Below, piece by piece: positions 16,805-23,875 of a stretch of DNA of 39,155 nucleotides (position 1 is the stretch's first letter; every line of letters starts with the position of its first letter). Under the pieces are notes generated by a model. The model was not told the origin of the DNA. It did not search any database and saw only the letters and a program-made list of their open reading frames with translations. Position numbers and translations under genes: made by a program. The stretch is from Oscillospiraceae bacterium. Lineage in GTDB: Bacteria > Bacillota > Clostridia > Oscillospirales > Acutalibacteraceae. The DNA lies in NCBI GenBank assembly GCA_015065665.1, contig SVPX01000006.1:1-39155 (forward strand). The letters run 5' to 3'.

Positions 16805-18055
16805 TTATTCCTCCACCTCTAAATTTGCTCCTAAAGTTTTCATATCCTCAAAAAAGGCAGGATATGATTTGCAGACAGCTTCTGCTCCTGTAATGATAAC
16901 CTCACCCTCACAACAGGTAGAAGCAATTGCCGCCGCCATTGCAATTCTGTGGTCACGACAAGACTGAACCTCACCGCCTGTAAGTTTTGATCCTCTGATA
17001 ACCAAGGTATCATCAGAAACCTCTGCATTACCGCCTAAGTTATTTATCATCTGCGATACAGTCAGGAGTCTGTCACTCTCTTTGAGTCTGAGTCTGCTGC
17101 AACCTGTGATTCTTGTTTCGCCCTTTGAGACTGCAGCAACAACTGAAATCACAGGAACTAAATCGGGAATATCACTTGCATCTATCACACAGGCTGTAAG
17201 GCTATCTGATTTACAGGTAAATCGGGTTTTATCGCAGGAGATTTCTGCTCCGAAATGCTCAAGCACCTGTGTTACTGCTCTGTCACCCTGCAAAGATTCT
17301 GCATCAAGATCAAAAACTGTAACATCACTTCCCATAGCACCTGCACAAAGCCAGAATGCGGAGTTGGACCAATCACCCTCCACAGCACAATCACGCAGGT
17401 CGTATCTGCCGAACACCTTATATATTCTGTCGTTACATTCTACTTTAACATCAGATTCAAGCATAGCGGCAACTGTAAGTCCCACATAGGGCTTTGATTC
17501 AAACAAGCCTGTTACCTCTACACTACCACCGCCGCAAAGAGGAAGCATCAGAAGAAGTCCGCTTATAAACTGAGAACTCACATCACCCTGTATTTTATAT
17601 TCACCGGGAAACGCTCTGCCGCTCTGGATTATGCGGTTTGACTTGTCGCGGCTTATTACAATTCCGTGGTCGGTGAGTATCTCTGCAAGAGGTGACAAAG
17701 GACGCTCAAAGAGCCTGTCGGAACCTTTGAATCTGGCACACAGGCCAAGGCCTGCCGCAACACACATCATAAATCTGAGAGTTGTACCGCTTTCACCACA
17801 ATCAAATTCCACAGTCTGTCCTGCATGCACAGTAACTTTGGGAACTAGATATGTATTGCCGATACGGACTACATTACTACCCATTGCCCTCAGGCAGGAA
17901 ACGGTCGCATCTATATCCTCGGATGAGGTATTGCATCTGACGCGTGTTGTCCCTTCTGTCATAGCAGCACAAATGAGAAGTCTGTGTGCCATAGATTTTG
18001 AGGGGATTGCCTGTATTTCACCTTTCAGCTTTGTGGGGGTTATTCTGACTTTCAT
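16805..18055 (-). CDS. aroA: EPSP synthase AroA
   Basis: Joins shikimate 3-phosphate and PEP to give 5-enolpyruvylshikimate 3-phosphate. The 416-residue protein has KSMAHRLLICAAMT near the N-terminus and the substrate-binding FDCGESGTTLRFM (about 83-95). GDVSSQFISGLLLMLPL, LRLKESDRL and DHRIAMAAA follow. These cover both lobes of the inside-out alpha/beta barrel. It lies two bases upstream of aroC and seven downstream of aroB. Confidence 0.97.
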   Translation of the reverse strand: MKVRITPTKLKGEIQAIPSKSMAHRLLICAAMTEGTTRVRCNTSSEDIDATVSCLRAMGSNVVRIGNTYLVPKVTVHAGQTVEFDCGESGTTLRFMMCVAAGLGLCARFKGSDRLFERPLSPLAEILTDHGIVISRDKSNRIIQSGRAFPGEYKIQGDVSSQFISGLLLMLPLCGGGSVEVTGLFESKPYVGLTVAAMLESDVKVECNDRIYKVFGRYDLRDCAVEGDWSNSAFWLCAGAMGSDVTVFDLDAESLQGDRAVTQVLEHFGAEISCDKTRFTCKSDSLTACVIDASDIPDLVPVISVVAAVSKGETRITGCSRLRLKESDRLLTVSQMINNLGGNAEVSDDTLVIRGSKLTGGEVQSCRDHRIAMAAAIASTCCEGEVIITGAEAVCKSYPAFFEDMKTLGANLEVEE

Positions 18056-18062
18056 ACTATTT

Positions 18063-19115
18063 TCACATACCCTTATTGATATAATTCTTTATATTTTCCA
18101 CATCTGTTTTCTCAAGGTAACAATCTCCAATCTCTCTTATAAGCACCATTGTTACCTTATCTCCCATACGCTTTTTGTCAGAAAGAGAATCGGAGAAAAG
18201 CTCCTCCTCCTTCATCTGAACGCTTGTGGGGAGGTTATATTTTGCACAGACAGTTTCAATATACTGTGCTGTACAAGATGAGCAAAGAGACATTTCGGCA
18301 CAGGCTCTTGCTACAATACACATACCTGCTGAAACTGCACTTCCGTGAGGAATACTGAAATTGCTTCTGCGCTCAATAGCATGACCGATGGTATGACCTA
18401 AATTGAGAAACTGTCTTGCACCTGTGTCAAACTCATCTTCACACACATAATCTTTTTTAATTTTAACACACTCTTCTATGAGTTCGTCAAGTGTTTCATT
18501 TAAATTATCTGAGTCTATAATCTCTCTGACTTTGCCGCCTCTGAGCACTGCATATTTTATCACTTCTGCCATACCGTTTGCAAATTCGCAAGAAGGTAAA
18601 GTAGAAAGAACAGTGCTGTCACAAAGCACCAAAGAAGGCTGATAAAAGGCACCAAACATATTCTTGCCCTTTGAAAGATTCACAGCAGTTTTACCACCAA
18701 CAGAAGAATCAACCATTGCAAGTAAGGATGTGGGAATCTGACAAACAGCAATTCCTCGCTGATACAGAGCACCGCAGAGGCCTGCCATATCGGTGATAAC
18801 ACCGCCACCCAGAGCAACGATAACATCACTTCTTGTAAGTCCGGACTCAGCACAGAAATCAGCACATTTTACAAGATTTTCGGGATTTTTTGATTCCTCG
18901 CCTGCAGGAATAGTAAAAAGTCCTGTTTCAAAACCACTTGTCTTAAGACTGTCTGCAACTCTCTGTGCATAAAGCGGTGCAACATTTGAATCCGATACAA
19001 TCACGGCTCTCTTACCTGTGCAGATTTTCTCTATATATTCTCCGCAGTTGTCAAGAAGTCCCTGTTCGATGTATACTGTGTATCCTTCTCTCAGGTCAAT
19101 TTCTACTCTTCTCAC
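18063..19115 (-). CDS. aroB: 3-dehydroquinate synthase AroB
   Basis: NAD- and metal-dependent second step, DAHP to 3-dehydroquinate. The 350-residue protein shows IPAGEESKN, ALGGGVITDMAGLCGALYQRG, IPTSLLAMVDSSVGGKTAVN and NMFGAFYQP. The zinc-ligand region NLGHTIGHAIE and IPHGSAVSAGM are also present. The start is GTG at 19115, with GGAG ten bases upstream inside tyrA, so the two genes overlap by 20 bases and are probably coupled. Confidence 0.96.
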   Translation of the reverse strand: MRRVEIDLREGYTVYIEQGLLDNCGEYIEKICTGKRAVIVSDSNVAPLYAQRVADSLKTSGFETGLFTIPAGEESKNPENLVKCADFCAESGLTRSDVIVALGGGVITDMAGLCGALYQRGIAVCQIPTSLLAMVDSSVGGKTAVNLSKGKNMFGAFYQPSLVLCDSTVLSTLPSCEFANGMAEVIKYAVLRGGKVREIIDSDNLNETLDELIEECVKIKKDYVCEDEFDTGARQFLNLGHTIGHAIERRSNFSIPHGSAVSAGMCIVARACAEMSLCSSCTAQYIETVCAKYNLPTSVQMKEEELFSDSLSDKKRMGDKVTMVLIREIGDCYLEKTDVENIKNYINKGM

Positions 19116-19947
19116 CCTCTGCCATCTCCTTTGCTACTTTGCCGTCCAGCAAAAGCTGACGGAGTTTATCTTTATCTCCACTTTGCAGAGCCTGTGAATA
19201 CTCTGTAAGATGCTCAACAAGGCAATCGATTTCTCTTATAAGGTTATCCCTGTTATCCATAAAAAGTTCTGTCCACATATTCTCGTTAAGATATGCAACA
19301 CGAGTCAGGTCCTTATAACTGCCTGCAGAGATGCCTTTGTGAGACTTTGCACAAGGACTTTTCACATAGGCATTTGATACCACATGGGCAAGTTGGGATG
19401 TGTAGGAAATAAGCTCATCGTGACGCTCCGGAGTCATAACAGACACCCTTGAGAAACCTACCCCAAGCACCGATTCTCTAGCCCTTGCGATAACCTCGAT
19501 ATCTTCTGCATGTTTCGGCACAAGTACAAAACAGGCATTATGGAACATAGTATCTTTTGCATATTTAATTCCGCTGTACTGTGTACCTGCCATAGGGTGT
19601 CCGCCCACAAAATGAAATCCATTTTCCTCAGCTATATCAAAGCAAGGGGCACATACACTGCGTTTTACGCCTGCACAATCTATCACAAGGGAATCCTTTG
19701 CAAAATGTTCTGCGTTATCACGGATATAATCAACACAAGCAGAAGGATACAAGCAAACAAATATAGTATCGCACTCCCCTATTGTCTCAGAGTTAAGTTC
19801 ACCGTCTATAATTCCGGACAGAAGAGCGTACTTTGTAGTGCTGGTGTCAATATCATATCCATAAACTTTTGCAGAGGACTTTTTCTTTGCGGACTTTGCT
19901 ATAGATGCACCGATAAGTCCAAGTCCTACTATGCCTATATTATACAT
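19096..19947 (-). CDS. tyrA: prephenate dehydrogenase TyrA
   Basis: Oxidative decarboxylation of prephenate to 4-hydroxyphenylpyruvate, the tyrosine branch. The 283-residue protein opens with the Rossmann fingerprint IGIVGLGLIGASIAKSAKK (about 4-22). It carries FVGGHPMAGTQYSGIKYA, which holds the catalytic histidine of the family, and FSRVSVMTPERHDELISY. It has no chorismate mutase or ACT domain, so mutase activity must come from PheA and feedback control from DAHP synthase and attenuation (inference). GGAG lies nine bases before the ATG. Confidence 0.94.
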   Translation of the reverse strand: MYNIGIVGLGLIGASIAKSAKKKSSAKVYGYDIDTSTTKYALLSGIIDGELNSETIGECDTIFVCLYPSACVDYIRDNAEHFAKDSLVIDCAGVKRSVCAPCFDIAEENGFHFVGGHPMAGTQYSGIKYAKDTMFHNACFVLVPKHAEDIEVIARARESVLGVGFSRVSVMTPERHDELISYTSQLAHVVSNAYVKSPCAKSHKGISAGSYKDLTRVAYLNENMWTELFMDNRDNLIREIDCLVEHLTEYSQALQSGDKDKLRQLLLDGKVAKEMAEGEKSRN

Positions 19948-19961
19948 TACTTATCACTCCG

Positions 19962-19979
19962 ATAAAAGATATCTTTTAT
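19962..19979. repeat. 18-bp perfect palindrome between aroF and tyrA
   Basis: The sequence ATAAAAGATATCTTTTAT is an uninterrupted palindrome in the 33-base gap between the aroF stop and the tyrA ATG, just upstream of the tyrA binding site. It has no loop bases, so it is a better DNA dyad than RNA hairpin. Its role is unknown. Confidence 0.6.
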
Positions 19980-19980
19980 A

Positions 19981-20985
19981 TTAATTGCTCATTACCTTGC
20001 GGATTTCCTGAACCTTGCCTGTTACCTGCTCGTACTGTTCAAAGGTAAGGGACTGAGCGCCATCACACATTGCGTGTTTGGGATCATTATGAACCTCGAT
20101 GATAAGACCATCTGCACCGCAGGCCGTAGCCGCATAAGCCAGGGATGGAACCATACGGGAATGTCCACAAGCGTGAGAGGGATCGATGATTACAGGCAGA
20201 TGAGTCATTTCTTTGAGTGAAGGCACAGCAGAAATATCCAGAGTGTTTCTTGTATATGTCTCAAATGTACGGATACCGCGCTCACAGAGAATAACATTCT
20301 CGTTACCGCCTGCCATAATATACTCAGCACTCATCAGAAGTTCTTTGAGTGTGTTTGCAAGACCACGCTTAAGGAGAATGGGCTTATTGGTTTTTCCCAG
20401 TTCCTTCAGAAGTTCAAAGTTCTGCATATTTCTTGCTCCAACCTGAATCATATCAACACCCTCAAAGAGTGGCAGGTGGTTAGCGTTCATAATCTCACTT
20501 ACAATGGGAAGTCCTGTTACTTCCTTGGCTTTCAGAAGAAGTTCGATGCCGTCAGCCTTAAGTCCCTGGAAGTCATAAGGAGAAGTACGGGGTTTGAAAG
20601 CACCGCCGCGGAGGATATTTGCACCTGCAGCTTTAACACGCTGTGCAACAAGGATAATCTGCTCTTCACTCTCAACAGAACAAGGTCCTGCAATCATAGC
20701 AAAATGTCCCTTGCCTATCTTGACACCGGACACATCAACAACTGTGTCATCGTCAAAGAATTTACGGTTTGCCTTTTTGTAAGGCTCTGAAATTCTGCGT
20801 ACAGACTCAACAATCTCAAGTCCCTCAAGCAGATCCATATCAACAATACTTGTATCACCAATAAGACCAAGTACTGTATGATATTCACCCTCAGAAATGT
20901 GAACCTTTAGTCCCATACCTTCAAGCCAGCTGATCAGATTCTCCTGCTGAAGTTTTTCTACACCATTTTTAAGTACAGCAATCAT
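19981..20985 (-). CDS. aroF: DAHP synthase, type I-beta with N-terminal ferredoxin-like regulatory domain
   Basis: First committed step: erythrose 4-phosphate plus PEP to DAHP. The 334 residues comprise a ferredoxin-like N-terminal domain (about 1-70), as in Thermotoga-type enzymes where Tyr and Phe bind for feedback inhibition, and a barrel. The barrel shows AGPCSVES with metal-ligand Cys102, KPRTSPYDFQG with Lys131, LLKRG, IDPSHACGHS and EVHNDP. It is the first structural gene after the attenuator, with GGAGG nine bases before the ATG. It therefore sits under both transcriptional and allosteric control by aromatic amino acids. Confidence 0.96.
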   Translation of the reverse strand: MIAVLKNGVEKLQQENLISWLEGMGLKVHISEGEYHTVLGLIGDTSIVDMDLLEGLEIVESVRRISEPYKKANRKFFDDDTVVDVSGVKIGKGHFAMIAGPCSVESEEQIILVAQRVKAAGANILRGGAFKPRTSPYDFQGLKADGIELLLKAKEVTGLPIVSEIMNANHLPLFEGVDMIQVGARNMQNFELLKELGKTNKPILLKRGLANTLKELLMSAEYIMAGGNENVILCERGIRTFETYTRNTLDISAVPSLKEMTHLPVIIDPSHACGHSRMVPSLAYAATACGADGLIIEVHNDPKHAMCDGAQSLTFEQYEQVTGKVQEIRKVMSN

Positions 20986-21013
20986 AACAATTTACCTCCA
21001 AAGAAGATTTGCG

Positions 21014-21053
21014 GATAAAAACAAAAACACCGCAGTGATTATACACTGCGGTG
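21014..21053 (-). terminator. attenuator terminator before aroF
   Basis: A perfect ten-bp stem CACCGCAGTG/CACTGCGGTG (arms 21044-21053 and 21028-21037) with loop TATAAT is followed on the - strand by TTTTTGTTTTT. It lies after the leader peptide and before the aroF binding site, so it would stop transcription before the structural genes. Confidence 0.92.
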
Positions 21054-21088
21054 ATATCATCGGTATCCGAAAAAGTCACGTTCAAAAA

Positions 21089-21164
21089 ATTTGCAGCTCA
21101 AATCACTTCTACTATTTAGTCCATGCTAAAAAAGTAAAAGTAATAAAAGTATGTAGCTGCAAAT
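21089..21164 (-). promoter_or_regulatory. alternative-folding region of the aromatic attenuator
   Basis: ATTTGCAGCT inside the leader reading frame (21155-21164, codons 5-8) is perfectly complementary to AGCTGCAAAT after its stop (21089-21098), a ten-bp 1:2 pairing. The second strand's neighbourhood can instead pair with terminator sequence: AGTGATT (21101-21107) with AATCACT (21034-21040), plus GCTGC with GCAGT in the terminator's 5' arm. A ribosome stalled on the Tyr/Phe codons would cover strand 1 and favour that antiterminator. The 1:2 pair and terminator are seen directly; the antiterminator is inferred and weaker. Confidence 0.7.
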
Positions 21165-21178
21165 GTATTCTTGCTCAT
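21116..21178 (-). CDS. aromatic (Tyr/Phe) attenuator leader peptide
   Basis: A 20-residue frame (ATG at 21176-21178, TAA at 21116-21118) with a good AGGAGA site ten bases upstream. Residues 10-17 read YFYYFYFF: eight consecutive aromatic codons (four Tyr, four Phe), plus Phe6, and no Trp. It sits between a consensus promoter and an intrinsic terminator, upstream of an operon that makes Phe and Tyr. This is the architecture of ribosome-dependent attenuators such as the enterobacterial pheA leader. The peptide itself needs no function; its codons sense charged tRNA-Tyr and tRNA-Phe. Confidence 0.9.
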   Translation of the reverse strand: MSKNTFAATYFYYFYFFSMD

Positions 21179-21210
21179 AACTTTGTTGTCTCCTGTAAAA
21201 AATTTTCTTC

Positions 21211-21239
21211 ATTTTAGCACAGTAAACCGATGATGTCAA
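21211..21239 (-). promoter_or_regulatory. promoter of the aromatic amino acid operon
   Basis: TTGACA (21234-21239), a 17-base spacer and TAAAAT (21211-21216) with the extended TGC just before it, on the - strand. Transcription would begin about ten bases before the leader binding site. Confidence 0.85.
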
Positions 21240-21419
21240 TAGGAAAATAAAATTATTTCAAAAATATTTTTTTACTTTTCTTAGCTTTTTTCTGCATAAG
21301 TTCTTGAACATATCATATGAATACAGTATAGTCACAAAACAATTTTTTCCAAGAACCCAGTAACAATGGGGTGTTTGAGAATTGCGACAAAATTTTCTCA
21401 ATTTTTTTCAAAAATAAGG

Positions 21420-21448
21420 TTGACAAACAGTATGGTAAGTGTTATAAT
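21420..21448 (+). promoter_or_regulatory. promoter of tRNA-Leu
   Basis: Perfect consensus TTGACA (21420-21425), 17-base spacer, TATAAT (21443-21448), 22 bases before the mature tRNA 5' end. Confidence 0.9.
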
Positions 21449-21470
21449 AGCGAAGCACTTGAAAAAAGAC

Positions 21471-21555
21471 GCGAGTGTGCTGGAATAGGCAGACAGGCAC
21501 GTTTGAGGGGCGTGTGTGGCAACGCGTACGGGTTCAAGTCCCGTCACTCGCACCA
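21471..21555 (+). tRNA. tRNA-Leu (anticodon GAG)
   Basis: The acceptor arms GCGAGTG/CACTCGC pair perfectly, with discriminator A and encoded CCA (21553-21555). The anticodon stem CACGT/GCGTG encloses loop TTGAGGG with anticodon GAG at 21505-21507, reading CUU/CUC. A long variable arm, typical of class II tRNA-Leu, precedes the T-arm ACGGG-TTCAAGT-CCCGT. It is a single-gene transcription unit with its own promoter and terminator. Confidence 0.96.
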
Positions 21556-21556
21556 T

Positions 21557-21592
21557 AGGACATCAACTTCTGTTGATGTCCTTTTTCTTTTT
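21557..21592 (+). terminator. terminator of tRNA-Leu
   Basis: An 11-bp stem AGGACATCAAC/GTTGATGTCCT with a four-base loop, followed by TTTTCTTTTT, begins two bases after the tRNA CCA. Confidence 0.92.
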
Positions 21593-21655
21593 GCACAAGT
21601 ATGCTTATACCTACACAATCAATTGTTCAGCACAATACAAGAAATGTGTGATATT

Positions 21656-22690
21656 ATGAAAAAGTTTAAGTTACTTATAGTTGCATCATTGGTTCTCATC
21701 AGTATGCTATGTACTCTGTGGGGATGCAACACTAATACAAATCCACAGAAAGCTCAGGCGGAAATCTATGCTCTTGATACAATAATAGAGATTACTGCTT
21801 ACGGAGAAAAGGCACAGGAGGCTATCACAGCCGCTAAAGCTGAAATCTACGCCTTGGAGAAACTTTTCTCTGTTACCGATACTGACAGCGACACACACCG
21901 AATAAACACAGCACAAGGAAATCCTGTGAAAGTCAGCGATGAAGTTTATACAATCATAGAAAAATCTCTTGAATACAATACTCTCACCAAAGGCAACTTT
22001 GACATTACCCTCTACAATGTAACAAAGCTGTGGGGGTTTACTACTGATAGCCAGAGAGTGCCTGAGGATTATGAGATAACAGAGGCACTTAAGAATACCG
22101 GTAGCCACAAGGTTACACTTTACGGAAATAATGAGATTTCTGTTTCTGAGGGTACTGCTCTTGACCTGGGTGCTGTTGCAAAAGGATACATTGGTGACAG
22201 AGTTGCAGAGGTTCTTTCCGACTCGGGTGCTGAATACGGAATAATATCTCTGGGTGGAAACATCCGCACTTTCGGAGAAAAAGCAGATGGCTCCAAGTGG
22301 CGTACAGGTATCCGTCACCCCCATGAAAACGGATATTTTATCATTGCAGATACAGGTGAAGTTTCTGTTATAACATCAGGAGCTTATCAGAGAAATTTTA
22401 CAGTTGACGGCAAGACTTACCACCATATTATAAATCCCGAAACAGGCTACCCCTCTGAGTCGGATGCACAATCGGTGACAATCATCGGCACAGATGGTGC
22501 TTTATGCGATGCACTTTCCACCGCAGTATTTATCGGCGGCACAGAGTATGCAGATAAACTTTATAAAGAACTGCAGAACTTTGAATATATCATTTTATCA
22601 AAAGATAACACTGTATATGCATCACAAGGTTTAAAAGGCTCTTTAGAGTTATCCCACAATTACAAGGATATGGAAATCATATACAGATAA
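21656..22690 (+). CDS. apbE: FAD:protein FMN transferase, lipoprotein (ApbE family)
   Basis: Transfers FMN from FAD to Thr residues of extracytoplasmic flavoproteins such as Rnf/Nqr subunits. The 344-residue product starts with a lipoprotein signal ending in lipobox LWGC, so it is membrane-anchored outside. Family motifs are LDTIIEITAYG, DLGAVAKGYIGDRV, ISLGGNIRTFG and HHIINPETGYPSESDAQSVTI. CDALSTAVFIGG follows, in the Mg/FAD-binding region. The frame is open back through the tRNA gene, so the start was set at the signal-peptide MKK. Its binding site is poor (AAGAAA); an ATG at 21644 is the alternative. No flavoprotein target is in the window. Confidence 0.92.
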   Translation: MKKFKLLIVASLVLISMLCTLWGCNTNTNPQKAQAEIYALDTIIEITAYGEKAQEAITAAKAEIYALEKLFSVTDTDSDTHRINTAQGNPVKVSDEVYTIIEKSLEYNTLTKGNFDITLYNVTKLWGFTTDSQRVPEDYEITEALKNTGSHKVTLYGNNEISVSEGTALDLGAVAKGYIGDRVAEVLSDSGAEYGIISLGGNIRTFGEKADGSKWRTGIRHPHENGYFIIADTGEVSVITSGAYQRNFTVDGKTYHHIINPETGYPSESDAQSVTIIGTDGALCDALSTAVFIGGTEYADKLYKELQNFEYIILSKDNTVYASQGLKGSLELSHNYKDMEIIYR

Positions 22691-22730
22691 ATAAATCCCG
22701 CAGACTTACAGGTCTGCGGGATTTATTTAT
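22687..22730. terminator. two-way terminator overlapping the apbE stop codon
   Basis: A perfect 19-bp stem (22687-22705 with 22712-22730) and loop TTACAG, with a GC-rich core and A/T-rich outer part, lies between the converging apbE and TNT toxin genes. The apbE TAA is inside the 5' arm. Confidence 0.93.
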
Positions 22731-22752
22731 GTAACCATAATATTCTGAGAGT

Positions 22753-23442
22753 TTATTCTTCCACTCTCTCAATTGTGCCATCTGCCAACATATCGCTGAA
22801 ACTACGTTCAAACTGATACTGGGTTCCACCACCGGATTCACCAAAGTTACCTGCTGCTGTACCTTTCTTACAAACCACAGGAGAACACACACGATACTCA
22901 TGGTATTCCATACTCTTCTCATCATAAGGCAAAGAAAGTTTATCGTAAGGTGTGCCCTTATCTGTTGCATTTATTCCATTATCGCCGCCGTATCTTGCTA
23001 TAATGAAACCCTCCGGCAACACCACATCACTTATTGGCTTGGATGTATCAAACCCTGTATTTTCCTGAGCGTCAGAAGATTTATAACGATCCCAGGCTAT
23101 ACCATATTGTCCCGTCTCATTATAATGGGAGCGATACGCCTTGAAAGAATCATCAAACACTAAGGGAGTGCTCTCAACCTGTTTACCATCAATATTCTGA
23201 ACAGTACCCAGATCTAACTTTTGTTCTATCCAGTTTCCCTTATCATCCATAACATAGGTTGTTGACATTATTTCCTCATATTCTGCTTTATCAACACCCT
23301 GAGGGTAGAGTTCCATCTGTGCTTCATCCACATAGAGTTCAGAACTTCCTGTTTCTGGAGCATCTGTGGTTTCTATTGAGGAATCGGTATTTTCAACACC
23401 ACCGTCAAATCCGGTTGAACCGTTATCGTTTGAATCCGACAT
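22753..23442 (-). CDS. TNT-domain toxin, predicted NAD(P)+ glycohydrolase
   Basis: The C-terminal 87 residues match the TNT (tuberculosis necrotizing toxin, DUF4237) pattern. LPEGFIIARYGG has the NAD-binding Arg near residue 150. GTPYDKLSLPYD, YHEYRV and FGESGGGTQYQF follow, with the catalytic Gln near 208. The Arg-to-Gln spacing of about 58 is close to that in characterised TNT. Residues 1-45 are acidic and rich in S, D, T, E and G, like the start of the LHH toxin in the same operon. No signal peptide is present. AGGAG precedes the ATG. It is the last gene of the operon, and no immunity gene follows before the terminator. Family knowledge predicts NAD depletion in the target cell; activity is inferred. 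Confidence 0.82.
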   Translation of the reverse strand: MSDSNDNGSTGFDGGVENTDSSIETTDAPETGSSELYVDEAQMELYPQGVDKAEYEEIMSTTYVMDDKGNWIEQKLDLGTVQNIDGKQVESTPLVFDDSFKAYRSHYNETGQYGIAWDRYKSSDAQENTGFDTSKPISDVVLPEGFIIARYGGDNGINATDKGTPYDKLSLPYDEKSMEYHEYRVCSPVVCKKGTAAGNFGESGGGTQYQFERSFSDMLADGTIERVEE

Positions 23443-23453
23443 AAGAATTCTCC

Positions 23454-23870
23454 TTATACAGTAGATTTTACAAATTCAAATCTTTCAACGATATAATCAA
23501 AAAGTTTCAGCTCTGTTTTGCTGAGTTCATCTGTCTCACAAATGTAACGATAAACATTGTCGTCACCATCTACCATATAATAGTCACCATCACCATAGTT
23601 TTCCAACACAACAAGACCTTTTGTTGCAGGGAACCGGCTGTGAAGTCTGAGAGTGGTAACAATCATATCAGACTTTTCCATCTGGATACCATTTACTCCG
23701 TAGAGTTCACAATACTCATAACCAAGATAACCATAGTCGAGAATATACTTTCTTAGTTGTGTGCCAAACTTAATTCCAAGCAATGATTCCAAGCCTGAGA
23801 TGTTGTCTGCATCAATTCTTACCGGGGTCATATCAACATTATTCTGAACAATAAAATCAGTCAGTTTCAT
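23454..23870 (-). CDS. SUKH (SMI1/KNR4) family immunity protein
   Basis: The 138-residue protein has the SUKH-fold pattern: an N-terminal helix pair with LESLLGIKFGTQLRKYILDYG, then ELYGVNGI, and the diagnostic LENYGDGDYYMVDGDDNVYRY before a C-terminal helix (ELKLFDYIVERF). SUKH proteins neutralise nuclease and other toxins in polymorphic toxin loci. It lies five bases downstream of the LHH nuclease gene, so it is the likely cognate immunity protein. The frame could also start at TTG 23879, but GGAG lies ten bases before the ATG at 23870 and is too close to that TTG. Confidence 0.85.
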   Translation of the reverse strand: MKLTDFIVQNNVDMTPVRIDADNISGLESLLGIKFGTQLRKYILDYGYLGYEYCELYGVNGIQMEKSDMIVTTLRLHSRFPATKGLVVLENYGDGDYYMVDGDDNVYRYICETDELSKTELKLFDYIVERFEFVKSTV

Positions 23871-23875
23871 AATAA

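Noticed and set aside
21371..21655. N-terminal extension of apbE through the tRNA-Leu gene
   Set aside because: The frame is open by chance, but it would translate a tRNA and its terminator. The lipoprotein signal peptide starts at 21656.
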